This document shows, in pieces, positions 26,529 to 33,496 of a stretch of 42,507 bases of DNA. This DNA comes from Methylotenera_A sp044222005 (GTDB lineage Bacteria > Pseudomonadota > Gammaproteobacteria > Burkholderiales > Methylophilaceae), in assembly GCA_044222005.1 (NCBI GenBank), contig JBGANY010000015.1, positions 1-42,507 on the forward strand, written 5' to 3'. The translations under genes were made by a program, and so were the position numbers. Below the pieces are notes generated by a model. It saw nothing but the letters and a program-made list of their open reading frames with translations, had not been told where the DNA came from and ran no database searches. Each line of letters opens with the position of its first letter. Position 1 is the first letter of the stretch.

Positions 26529-26906
26529 TCAATCGGAGTCAAGTTTTTCCTTATCTTTAAGCAACTCCAGCAGGCTTGAAGAAAAAAGTTTAGGCTTGGT
26601 TTTGGCCATGTGCATGGCAAAACCGCCTGCCAGCGCTCCCGCCAGCAGAAAAAGCCCAGCCAGCGAACCTAATGCAATCAGGCGGTGTGTTTCCCAGAAG
26701 GCAACCACAAGAAAAATTGCCGCCAGCACCAAACCCACCGCAAAGAAAAACATGGCGGCCAGATACAAGGCCACCAGTGAAAACAAGCGTTCTCTATCCT
26801 CCTCCAGGTCTGTGGACAATAGCTCAAGCCGCGTATATGCAACATCAACTAAAGTTGACGCGAACGCAGCCAAAGAGCCAAGCAAGCCTTTGCTCTCTTC
26901 AGCCAT
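26529..26906 (-). CDS. yqjE: YqjE-like membrane protein (phage holin superfamily)
   Basis: A 125-residue inner-membrane protein of the holin-X/YqjE family. An N-terminal amphipathic segment (GLLGSLAAFASTLVDVAYTRLELLS) precedes two membrane helices (LVALYLAAMFFFAVGLVLAAIFLVV and IALGSLAGLFLLAGALAGGF), and the tail is charged. The name holin is only a fold relationship and no lysis module is present. It is the middle gene of the yqjD-yqjE-yqjK trio, 24 bp after yqjD. Confidence 0.85.
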   Translation of the reverse strand: MAEESKGLLGSLAAFASTLVDVAYTRLELLSTDLEEDRERLFSLVALYLAAMFFFAVGLVLAAIFLVVAFWETHRLIALGSLAGLFLLAGALAGGFAMHMAKTKPKLFSSSLLELLKDKEKLDSD

Positions 26907-26930
26907 AATAAATTTATCTATCTAAATTTA

Positions 26931-27245
26931 TTAACGGCGGCCTATAAGCAAGCCGACAATCAAGCCAACGCTAGCGGCAAAGCCAATCGATTTCCATGGG
27001 TTCTCATGCACAAACTCATCAGTCACCTTCGCAGCTTCTTTGGTCTTGGCAACCACAACTGATTGCGCCTCTGCTATTCTGGCTTTTGCAGCCTTCAGAG
27101 ATTCCTCAGTCTTGACGCGCAACTCGGCAACCTTCTCTCCTCCCTGGTTGGCGGTTGCCTTGAGCAATGCCTCTGCATCTGCCACCACTACTTTAAAATC
27201 GTTGACTAACATCTCTTTACTAACATCACTTGGTAATATGTCCAT
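26931..27245 (-). CDS. yqjD: YqjD/ElaB-family (DUF883) membrane-anchored ribosome-binding protein
   Basis: A 104-residue protein with a long helical, Ala/Glu/Lys-rich soluble part and a C-terminal membrane anchor with the family signature NPWKSIGFAASVGLIVGLLI ending in GRR. In E. coli YqjD and ElaB bind ribosomes at the inner membrane in stationary phase and damp translation. Here the gene starts a co-directional run of seven genes down to usp, with a good ribosome binding site (AAGGAGAAAGTC before ATG). Together with hpf and the BCAM0308-type gene it suggests ribosome silencing in this island. Confidence 0.88.
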   Translation of the reverse strand: MDILPSDVSKEMLVNDFKVVVADAEALLKATANQGGEKVAELRVKTEESLKAAKARIAEAQSVVVAKTKEAAKVTDEFVHENPWKSIGFAASVGLIVGLLIGRR

Positions 27246-27360
27246 GACTTTCTCCTTATTAATGTTTTATTAGCAGCATAATGCCATTTATTACTTGCGA
27301 CTGACTTGCTACTGTAGAACAGGCGCTATAGCTCGAAGTTGCAACCATCATCCCCACTCC

Positions 27361-27843
27361 TCACTGCGGTGTATCCTCTTCAGGATCCGCTTCATGAGGT
27401 GGTTCCAGGATTGGCCACCAGAATACGATTTTCTGATGTTTTTTAATGTTAACACGTACCCATTGCCGTTTTGTGTCCCCATTATGCTCGGCAATAACCA
27501 AATACTTCCCTTGCGGCAAATTTGCTAACAGGTACGGGCCATCTGTAACAACATCCAGCACCACGTTTTTCTGTGAATCCTGGATTTGCACTTTTACGCT
27601 CGCTATAAATTCCTCATGCTGCTTTAGTTTTTGTACGAAAGCTATTTCTAATGGATAGTTTTTGGCGATACCTCTCATCGTTTCAGCTTCTGAATCACCA
27701 ATGCCTCCGGTAATATAAGTAATATTACCAGCTTGCTGCTCCTGTGCGGCCAATGGGGCAGACATCAACGTACCCTCCGGCAATGCAATATTGAAAATTG
27801 CAGCGCCCAATGCAAGTGTGATCAAAAAATCTGCGGCTTTCAT
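27361..27843 (-). CDS. Exported protein with carboxypeptidase-regulatory-like beta fold
   Basis: A 160-residue exported protein. The N-terminus is a signal-type hydrophobic segment (FLITLALGAAIFNIALPEG). The C-terminal half (VKVQIQDSQKNVVLDVVTDG, PYLLANLPQGKYLVIAEHNG) reads as a carboxypeptidase-regulatory-like/transthyretin-like beta sandwich. It ends in an acidic Pro/Glu tail. Similar small exported proteins are widespread in betaproteobacteria and uncharacterised. The gene lies 54 bp after the PAS protein on the same strand and 115 bp before yqjD, a gap in which I see no clear promoter motif. Confidence 0.65.
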   Translation of the reverse strand: MKAADFLITLALGAAIFNIALPEGTLMSAPLAAQEQQAGNITYITGGIGDSEAETMRGIAKNYPLEIAFVQKLKQHEEFIASVKVQIQDSQKNVVLDVVTDGPYLLANLPQGKYLVIAEHNGDTKRQWVRVNIKKHQKIVFWWPILEPPHEADPEEDTPQ

Positions 27844-27897
27844 TTTTTATATCCTTATTATTACTTGATTATCTAGATGACCTTATATCGTTTCCCA

Positions 27898-28356
27898 TTA
27901 ATACGTCCTTAAGTGGCGTAACGTCGCCGCATGCTTAATTGGCCGCATTGTAATCTTCAGGCAGCGCCTGCCGACATCTTCTACCATGCTAAAAAACAAC
28001 TCGCAGGCAAATTGCTTACCATTCACGGCTGTCACTTCATAGCGATGCCCTGCAATGGAGAGAAAGCGCAAATAAGGGTTAATTCTTTTATCCATTACCA
28101 GCAGCATATTGGCCAATTGCGGCAATACTCTGGCGATTGGCTGCCATTTCAGTTTTTCTGGCTCACAGCCCAACAGTTCGCCACTCGCTCTATTGCAGTC
28201 CAGAATCATGCCATTCTCAAGCAGTAGCAGCTCCGCCAGATTGCCCTGGCTGCCTTCAAGACCCATGCTATCAAGCTCCAGGCCATGGTCTCGTATGTAG
28301 TTTTCCTGACTGATCTCAGTCTGCCTTGCTTGAGTGTTACCTGATTGATCATTCAT
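27898..28356 (-). CDS. Stand-alone PAS-domain protein
   Basis: A 152-residue cytoplasmic protein whose middle (LAELLLLENGMILDCNRASGELLGCEPEKLKWQ, about 40-75) is a PAS-type sensor core, followed by the strands SIAGHRYEVTAVNGKQFACELFFS. There is no output domain. It overlaps the DUF2934 gene by four bases (ATGA) and lies about 400 bp from the fixL-like gene. Lone PAS proteins can modulate a histidine kinase or bind a ligand, but no cofactor residue is identifiable. The N-terminal 30 residues are polar and probably disordered. Confidence 0.72.
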   Translation of the reverse strand: MNDQSGNTQARQTEISQENYIRDHGLELDSMGLEGSQGNLAELLLLENGMILDCNRASGELLGCEPEKLKWQPIARVLPQLANMLLVMDKRINPYLRFLSIAGHRYEVTAVNGKQFACELFFSMVEDVGRRCLKITMRPIKHAATLRHLRTY

Positions 28357-28562
28357 TTGCCCTGCCCCGCTTCCTCAGCTTCTGCTTCCAGCCAGTCTTG
28401 AATCTCATGGCCCGGCTCATAACCCCGCGCTTCCGCCTTGTAATAAGCGCGTACCGCAATGCGGGTGCATAAATCATTGTCATTCGATTCAGGAGCCTTC
28501 TTCATCCCAATCACCGGAACAGGATTCTTAGCCTTTTTCTGCGCCGTTTTTGAGAGTTCCAC
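28353..28562 (-). CDS. DUF2934 protein
   Basis: A 69-residue protein with the DUF2934 signature IAVRAYYKAEARGYEPGHEIQDWLEAEAE (shown here by its key parts AYYKAEARG and DWLEAE). The N-terminal 28 residues are basic, Lys/Pro-rich and linker-like. The family is found next to stress and dormancy genes in proteobacteria and has no assigned function. It overlaps the PAS gene by ATGA, so the two are translated together. The candidate operator 28675-28695 lies upstream. Confidence 0.82.
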   Translation of the reverse strand: MELSKTAQKKAKNPVPVIGMKKAPESNDNDLCTRIAVRAYYKAEARGYEPGHEIQDWLEAEAEEAGQGK

Positions 28563-28656
28563 TACGATCTCCTTTCAATGAAAAAAGTCGACGGTACCAA
28601 GAGGAAGGGATCGCAACCAAACGCTGCATTGCTATACCGTCGATAACTGCAATCTA

Positions 28657-28670
28657 CTTGACTGGTCAAG
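28657..28670. repeat. Perfect palindrome CTTGACTGGTCAAG
   Basis: A 14-bp perfect dyad in the divergent spacer between the DUF2934 operon and the fixL-like gene. It superficially resembles FNR/Anr boxes, but the TTGAC half-sites are separated by 2 bp rather than 4. It may overlap a -35 (TTGACC on the minus strand). Confidence 0.45.
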
Positions 28671-28674
28671 GCGA

Positions 28675-28695
28675 GTAAATTCGTGCAAGCACGTA
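28675..28695 (-). promoter_or_regulatory. Candidate operator copy C (TACGTGCTTGCACGAATT)
   Basis: On the minus strand the site reads TACGTGCTTGCACGAATT. It matches 16 of 18 positions of copy B upstream of the nitroreductase gene (33404 onward). Its core CGTGCTTGCACG is a perfect dyad. It could serve either the DUF2934-PAS operon or the fixL-like gene. Confidence 0.5.
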
Positions 28696-28729
28696 AGGGC
28701 TTGCCCTTATATGGATACAGTTTTATAGA
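28694..28729 (+). promoter_or_regulatory. Palindrome and possible promoter of the fixLJ-like operon
   Basis: TAAGGGCTTGCCCTTA (28694-28709) is a perfect 16-bp dyad. Its right half gives a weak -35 (TTGCCC, 28701-28706), placed 17 bp before TATAGA (28724-28729). The dyad overlaps copy C of the shared element by two bases, so autoregulation is plausible. Confidence 0.4.
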
Positions 28730-28754
28730 CAGGTATGCGCTTTTTATCTAGACT

Positions 28755-30290
28755 GTGCTAACCATCAATCCAGATTCAAAAATTAGGATATTCTTGACAA
28801 GTCCGCTTGAAGAACTGAGTTTTCTGACCTTGTTTAATGCCGCCGCCGATGCCATGCTGCTGGTGGACGTGACTGGCCATGTCATTCAGGCAAATTCTGC
28901 CGCACTGGATTTGCTTGAATACACCGAAGATGCCATATGCGGCCTTGAAGTTGAAGCCTTGATGCCATTCAGGTTTCGTGAACCTCACCGTCAATACCGG
29001 CAGGTCTTTTACAGCAAGCCCGAAAAACGCTCGATGGGTCATGGACGGGACCTGTTTGCACTTAGTCGTAGCGGCAAGGAACTGGCTGTCGATATCGGTT
29101 TAAGCCCCATACAAACAAAACAGCAAAAATTCACCCTGATTACCTTTTACCCTGCTGATAAGCGCCACCAGGTAGAACAGGCATTGCGTACCAGCGAAGA
29201 ACGGCTGCGCATGGCCAAGCAGGCGGCAGGGTTTGGGGTTTTTGATTTTGATGCTAAACGCGACGTGATTCACTGGGATGAAAGAATGTGCGAGCTATGG
29301 GGTGGAGATTCTGATGAATCAATCAGCTACGAAAAGTTTGTGGCGGCAATAAACCCGATGGATAATGAAATCAGGCGAGCAGCGCTTGAACGCGCGTCCG
29401 ACCCTGCGGGAAATGGTGAATTTAAGGTGGAGTACCGCGTGACCAATCTTAAGGATGGCATTGAGCGCTGGATAGCCGTCTTGGGCCGTATGCACTTCGA
29501 GGATGGCCATGCCACCCGGCTGATAGGTGTAGCGCGAGATGTGACAGCACGCAAGACTTCTGAAAAAAGATTACAGGCGCAGCGCACCGAAACAGAAAAT
29601 GTTTTTAAACAGCAGGTCGCGGTGCGTACGGCTTCAGCCATTGCACATGAGCTTAATCAGCCGCTAGGCGCAATATCAGCCTATAGCGAGGTGGCATTGC
29701 ATGCGCTGCAAAGTGAATCTATTGACCAGGTAATACTGAAACGCGCGCTGCAAGGCTGTGTAGATCAGGCACATCGTGCCGGGCGAAGTTTGCACGAATT
29801 GCTGGCTTTTCTGTTAAAAGGCGAACTGGTCACTGAAAAACTGGATATCAATAAGATCGTCAAAGAAGCCTTGGATATTGTTCATAGCAACGGTTACGGC
29901 GATTTCCATTCAGTACTGGAGCTCGAACCTGATATACCTCCTGTTGAAGGCAATCAGGTTCAAATACAAAAAGTGCTGGTCAACCTGCTCAGAAACTCTG
30001 TCGAAGCCATGCAAAACGCAGGCATGCCCTCTTCATACATCACCATTAAGGCGTGCACCAGCCAGAACGGCAACCTGGCGCAAGTCACGGTGCAGGATAG
30101 TGGCCCGGGCCTTAATGCAGAAACAGCTCAACGTATTTTTGAGCCTTTTTTTACGACCAAGCCTTCGGGTATCGGCATGGGGCTTGCCATTAGCCGCGCA
30201 CTGGTCGAGGCCAACGGCGGACAACTTTGGCTTGATCCTGACTTTAAGTCTGGCGCGACGTTTCACTTCACGCTACCATTCACGCAATGA
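28755..30290 (+). CDS. FixL-like PAS-PAS sensor histidine kinase with haem-PAS residues
   Basis: A 511-residue kinase, apparently soluble as no membrane segment is seen. Residue order: PAS1 (about 24-125), PAS2 (about 147-265), dimerisation/phosphoacceptor domain (AIAHELNQPLGAISAYSE, His298) and HATPase with the N box (NLLRNSVEAM) and the G boxes (DSGPG, GIGMGLA). PAS1 keeps the FixL haem ligand position (His78 in PFRFREPHRQY) and the arginine that contacts bound oxygen (Arg98 in MGHGRDL), spaced 20 residues as in FixL His200/Arg220. This suggests an oxygen sensor. The start is uncertain. The GTG at 28755 has no ribosome binding site, while the in-frame TTG at 28794 has AGGA five bases upstream. 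The stop overlaps fixJ by ATGA. Confidence 0.88.
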   Translation: MLTINPDSKIRIFLTSPLEELSFLTLFNAAADAMLLVDVTGHVIQANSAALDLLEYTEDAICGLEVEALMPFRFREPHRQYRQVFYSKPEKRSMGHGRDLFALSRSGKELAVDIGLSPIQTKQQKFTLITFYPADKRHQVEQALRTSEERLRMAKQAAGFGVFDFDAKRDVIHWDERMCELWGGDSDESISYEKFVAAINPMDNEIRRAALERASDPAGNGEFKVEYRVTNLKDGIERWIAVLGRMHFEDGHATRLIGVARDVTARKTSEKRLQAQRTETENVFKQQVAVRTASAIAHELNQPLGAISAYSEVALHALQSESIDQVILKRALQGCVDQAHRAGRSLHELLAFLLKGELVTEKLDINKIVKEALDIVHSNGYGDFHSVLELEPDIPPVEGNQVQIQKVLVNLLRNSVEAMQNAGMPSSYITIKACTSQNGNLAQVTVQDSGPGLNAETAQRIFEPFFTTKPSGIGMGLAISRALVEANGGQLWLDPDFKSGATFHFTLPFTQ

Positions 30291-30904
30291 ACAATTCCAC
30301 AGCCACCGTTTTTATCATTGATGACGACTCTGCCGTACGGGATGCTTTGTCGTTGATGATTGAGCAGGAACATTTTGCAGTCGCCACTTTTGAGAATGCC
30401 GAGGCATTTCTTGCCAGTTGCCAGTCTGAGTGCTATGGCTGTGCCATTATCGATATCCGCATGCCGGGCATGGACGGCATGCAGCTTCAGGAAGTGCTTT
30501 CGAAACGAAATATACATCTGCCGGTTATTTTCCTTACCGGGCATGGCGATATTCCCATGAGCGTCCAGGCGATGAAGGCCGGCGCGATGGATTTTCTCAC
30601 CAAACCGGTCACACGTGAGAAACTCTTGGCCTCTGTCCGATTGGCCATTCAGAAATCTGAAAGAATAATGTCGGAAAACGCCCACCATCAGGAAGCGCTC
30701 TCGCGCCTTGCAGATTTAACCGACCGCGAGCGGGATGTGATGCTGCTCGCCATCCAAGGCCATCCCAACAAAGACATCGCACGCAAACTAGGAATTAGCC
30801 ACCGCACTGTGGAAATCCATAAATCCAAAATCATGCATAAAACTGGCGCAGCCAATTTGCTTGATCTTGCCCGCATCGTTCATGAGGGCGAAACCAGCAG
30901 CTAA
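30287..30904 (+). CDS. FixJ-family response regulator (REC + LuxR-type HTH)
   Basis: A 205-residue DNA-binding partner of the preceding kinase, overlapping it by ATGA. The receiver domain (about 7-120) has the acidic pocket (IIDDDSA), phosphoacceptor Asp in AIIDIRMPGMDG, Thr in FLTGHGD and Lys in FLTKPV. The output domain (about 140-200) is a LuxR/FixJ helix-turn-helix (LTDRERDVMLLAIQGHPNKD, IARKLGISHRTVEIHKSKIM). All key residues are intact, so it should be a functional activator. The repeated upstream elements near 28680, 31330 and 33400 are its best candidate sites, by inference from location only. Confidence 0.92.
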   Translation: MNNSTATVFIIDDDSAVRDALSLMIEQEHFAVATFENAEAFLASCQSECYGCAIIDIRMPGMDGMQLQEVLSKRNIHLPVIFLTGHGDIPMSVQAMKAGAMDFLTKPVTREKLLASVRLAIQKSERIMSENAHHQEALSRLADLTDRERDVMLLAIQGHPNKDIARKLGISHRTVEIHKSKIMHKTGAANLLDLARIVHEGETSS

Positions 30905-30945
30905 CTCAAGCTTGCATCTACTGCCTTCGCCGCGCCAAAAAACCG

Positions 30946-31254
30946 TTACTTAACACTGGAATAATAAGTGGCAATGTCGTGTATATCCGCATCCGTCAAA
31001 GAATGCCCCAGCAATGGCTGTGGAGAATAAGCTTCACGTACGTTCTGCATTGCCTTGACCAGCTCCTCATATGACCTTCCGCCCAGCGGAGGCACTCCTT
31101 CCTTGCCGTTTTTCCCGTCAGGGCCGTGACAAGCAGTGCAAACCTGAACCTTTTCTGAGACTGCTGTACTTTTTGGGGCGGCATCAGTAGCGCTCTTCTG
31201 CGTAGTGCAACCTGCCAGCGAAAGAAGAGACATGCCAAGTATGATGAATTTCAT
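30946..31254 (-). CDS. Small cytochrome c lipoprotein, axial Met not evident
   Basis: A 102-residue class I-type cytochrome c. It has a signal peptide with lipobox SLAGC (Cys16) and one haem site (CTACHG, with GPDGKNGKEGVPPLGG after it, as in c553/c4 families). The usual distal methionine of the Met-x-LxDxDI segment is missing. The corresponding stretch is SPQPLLGHSLTDADIHDI, so a histidine or nothing may be the sixth ligand. It could carry electrons or bind a gas. It is divergent from the DUF302 gene across a spacer that holds regulatory copy A. Confidence 0.85.
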   Translation of the reverse strand: MKFIILGMSLLSLAGCTTQKSATDAAPKSTAVSEKVQVCTACHGPDGKNGKEGVPPLGGRSYEELVKAMQNVREAYSPQPLLGHSLTDADIHDIATYYSSVK

Positions 31255-31312
31255 AATAGCTCCTTAAATATTTTCAACAATCCAAAACATGCAAACTGAT
31301 TGTAACCCTGAC

Positions 31313-31370
31313 GTTTTGGCGATTGATATACGTGTCAGCGCGGATAACATGATGCTCGAATTCTTGTTAC
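31313..31370 (+). promoter_or_regulatory. Shared upstream element, copy A
   Basis: The stretch from GTTTTGGC through ATATACGTG, GCGCGGAT and AATTCTTG matches copy B (33389-33443) block for block, with a one-base length difference. Further shared blocks AATGTTAT (31422-31429) and ATTAGGGGT (just before the ATG) show the two leaders are related. Copy A carries about 42 extra bases in between. Confidence 0.65.
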
Positions 31371-31372
31371 AT

Positions 31373-31412
31373 TTAAAATCGATTTTAAGTGTACTTGACT
31401 TTGAGTGTACTT
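31373..31412. repeat. Palindrome and AGTGTACTT direct repeats in the DUF302 leader
   Basis: TTAAAATCGATTTTAA (31373-31388) is a perfect 16-bp dyad. AAGTGTACTT (31387-31396) and GAGTGTACTT (31403-31412) are direct repeats, 16 bp apart. They make up most of the segment that copy A has and copy B lacks, so they may be an added binding region. Confidence 0.55.
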
Positions 31413-31449
31413 AAATCGAACAATGTTATTCAGATTAGGGGTGGATTCC

Positions 31450-31833
31450 ATGTACTACATCGTTGAAACCAATAAATCATTCAGCCAGGCGGCGACTGAT
31501 CTTGAGTCCGCGGTTAAACACCATGGCTTCGGCGTGCTGCATATCCATGATCTAGGTACCACGCTGCGCGGTAAAGGCATTGCATTTTCCGAAGAATGCA
31601 AGGTTTTTGAGGTTTGCAACCCGAGCCAGGCCGCAAAAGTGCTGTCGACCGACATGCGCCTCAACATGGCGCTGCCCTGCCGCATCTCCGTATTTACAGA
31701 GCAGGGCAAAACAAAAATCGGCCTGATTAAGCCAGTGCAGATGCTGTCTGCCTTATCCCAGGATGCCGCGCTGATTGAAGTGGCGAAAGAGGTTGAAGAA
31801 AAGACCATGCAAATGATTGATGAAGCAAGGTAA
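31450..31833 (+). CDS. DUF302-domain protein
   Basis: A 127-residue single-domain protein of the DUF302 family. It begins MYYIVETNKSFSQAATDLE, followed by GFGVLHIHDLGTTLRGKG, a two-cysteine EECKVFEVCNPSQAAKVL and the family's PCRISVFTEQGKTKIGLIKP. The start is ATG 31450 with AGGGGTGGA upstream. A longer frame from GTG 31405 begins inside the promoter repeats and is rejected. DUF302 proteins have a ligand-binding-like fold of unknown function and are common in low-oxygen and sulfur-oxidiser gene sets. It is the first gene of a plus-strand run, 21 bp before the Acg-like gene. Confidence 0.88.
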   Translation: MYYIVETNKSFSQAATDLESAVKHHGFGVLHIHDLGTTLRGKGIAFSEECKVFEVCNPSQAAKVLSTDMRLNMALPCRISVFTEQGKTKIGLIKPVQMLSALSQDAALIEVAKEVEEKTMQMIDEAR

Positions 31834-31854
31834 ATATCTGTTACTTGAATTATC

Positions 31855-32955
31855 ATGATTAACCGCCGACAATTTATTCAATCATGTGCCTTAATCGCAG
31901 CTTCTTATCCCGGAAGCCCTGCCTTGGCGGTTGATCACAGTTATCAGGTAACGACTGATCGCATCTGGCGCCCTTACAATACATTGACAAAAAGCATCTC
32001 TGAGCAGCGTCGCGAATGGATAAGAATGGCAACACTGGCTGCCTCCAGCCATAATTCACAGCCATGGAAGTTTTTAGTGCGTGATCATTCAATCACTATA
32101 TTCCCTGACTATAAGCGACGCTGCCCGGCTGTTGATCCCGATGACAGTCATTTATTTAAAAGTTTAGGCTGTGCCGCTGAAAACCTCATCCATGCCGCAG
32201 CTGCTGACGGCTTTCATGCCGATGCGCATTTTGACCCTGTACAAGAAGCAGTAGTCATTGAAATTGAACGCGCAGTTATCGTTAAACATGATGCGCTATC
32301 CGCTGCAATTATCAATCGCCGCTGCAGCCGCACACCCTATGACGGCAAGCCGATTGCTGCATCTGCGCAAACTTCTTTAATAGCCGCTGCAACCTCAAAG
32401 GACATAACTCCACTGATTTTACAGGCACCCCAACAAATGGAGGCAATGCTCGAATATGTGCGTCAAGGAAACATTGCACAGTTTGGCGACCCTGCTTTTG
32501 TTAAAGAACTGCGGGACTGGGTTCGGTTCAATCCTGCCGATGCAATCGCCACTGGAGACGGCTTGGCAGGCGAAGTCAGTGGACAGCCTGCAATCCCCGG
32601 CTGGCTGGGCCGCAGGATTTTTGGTTTGATATCATCTGGTAAGAAACAGGCTGATATTGATGCCAAGGCGATCCGCAGTTCTTCTGGCATCATCGCTTTT
32701 GTCGGGGCGCGCGACGACAAAGCAAGCTGGGTTGCCGCAGGCCGCGCCTACGAGCGATTGGCATTACAGGCAACCGCACTCAATGTGCGCAATGCCTTCA
32801 TTAACCAGCCTATCGAAGTGCATCATCTGCGACCGCAGCTACACACCTGGCTCGGCGTGCCACAACAGCATGTGCATTTAATTGTCCGCTACGGCAATGG
32901 GCAAATCACGCCGCACAGCCTGCGCCGACCGGTCGAAGATGTCATCATTATATGA
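31855..32955 (+). CDS. Acg-family nitroreductase-like protein, probably exported by Tat
   Basis: A 366-residue FMN-binding-type protein of the Acg group, related to mycobacterial Rv2032, a DosR-regulon gene. The N-terminus NRRQFIQSCALIAASYPGSPALA is a twin-arginine signal, consistent with export of a folded flavoprotein. The nitroreductase fold is split into two halves, with the conserved AASSHNSQPWKF and DDSHLFKSLGCAAENL in the first and GRAYERLALQATALNVRNAF in the second. Mycobacterial Acg binds FMN but has no demonstrated reductase activity and may store flavin, so catalysis should not be assumed here. It overlaps the next gene by four bases (ATGA). Confidence 0.85.
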   Translation: MINRRQFIQSCALIAASYPGSPALAVDHSYQVTTDRIWRPYNTLTKSISEQRREWIRMATLAASSHNSQPWKFLVRDHSITIFPDYKRRCPAVDPDDSHLFKSLGCAAENLIHAAAADGFHADAHFDPVQEAVVIEIERAVIVKHDALSAAIINRRCSRTPYDGKPIAASAQTSLIAAATSKDITPLILQAPQQMEAMLEYVRQGNIAQFGDPAFVKELRDWVRFNPADAIATGDGLAGEVSGQPAIPGWLGRRIFGLISSGKKQADIDAKAIRSSSGIIAFVGARDDKASWVAAGRAYERLALQATALNVRNAFINQPIEVHHLRPQLHTWLGVPQQHVHLIVRYGNGQITPHSLRRPVEDVIII

Positions 32956-33353
32956 ACATTAAGCCTCTTATAGCGCCTGCGCTAGCTTACTTCGCGCTGG
33001 TATTCAGCGCGGGATTTTTGCTAGGCTCAGTACGTGTCATCTGGCTAGTGCAGCAATTAGGTGCACGAACTGCTGAACTCAGCGAGATCCCTGTCATGCT
33101 GATAGTCAGTTTTTTCACTGCAAATTGGGTATGCAGGCGCTTTGCCGTACCTCCCAAAACCACAGCAAGACTTATCATCGGGATAACGGCGCTTATCTGT
33201 CTGATCATTGTAGAGTTTACGTTTGTGCTCGGGCTGCAGGGAATTACAATTCGCGAATACATCGAAAACCGGGATCCTCTCTCAGGAGGCATCTACGCGC
33301 TCAGTCTGATTTTATTTGCGCTCATGCCTTTATTAGCGAATCGTTCTGGATAA
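32952..33353 (+). CDS. Four-helix integral membrane protein of unknown function
   Basis: A 133-residue membrane protein with four predicted helices: IAPALAYFALVFSAGFLLG, LSEIPVMLIVSFFTANWVC, LIIGITALICLIIVEFTFVLG and GIYALSLILFALMPLLAN. A loop between helices 3 and 4 carries TIREYIENRDPLSG. It is translationally coupled to the Acg-like gene by an ATGA overlap. I do not recognise a family. Similar small proteins accompany nitroreductase and quinone-related genes, and it might anchor or serve the periplasmic Acg-like protein. Confidence 0.7.
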   Translation: MNIKPLIAPALAYFALVFSAGFLLGSVRVIWLVQQLGARTAELSEIPVMLIVSFFTANWVCRRFAVPPKTTARLIIGITALICLIIVEFTFVLGLQGITIREYIENRDPLSGGIYALSLILFALMPLLANRSG

Positions 33354-33388
33354 GCATTTGTATGGACGTCAAATCTGGAGTTTATGCT

Positions 33389-33443
33389 GTTTTGCCATCA
33401 ATATACGTGCTTGCGCGGATTACCTGATAATCAAATTCTTGCT
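33389..33443 (+). promoter_or_regulatory. Shared upstream element, copy B
   Basis: It contains GTTTTGCC, ATATACGTGCTTGCGCGGAT and CAAATTCTTGCTA, matching copy A (31313-31370). The core TACGTGCTTGCGCGGATT also matches copy C (28695-28675). It lies 54-108 bp before the nitroreductase ATG, within a 143-bp gene-free spacer, so it marks the promoter of the operon that runs from 33497 toward the phosphoketolase genes. Confidence 0.65.
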
Positions 33444-33496
33444 AATGTGCAGAAAATGTTATGCAAAATAAGCAGCAAATTAGGGGTAATTAAATA

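Noticed and set aside
26529..26906. Prophage holin
   Set aside because: The protein is YqjE-like and sits between yqjD and yqjK. No lysin or other phage gene is nearby.
28657..28670. FNR/Anr box
   Set aside because: Half-sites TTGAC and GTCAA are 2 bp apart. FNR-type sites need TTGAT-N4-ATCAA.
31405..31449. Longer DUF302 start at GTG 31405
   Set aside because: That GTG lies inside the AGTGTACTT repeat of the promoter, and the added 15 residues do not belong to the family. ATG 31450 has a ribosome binding site.
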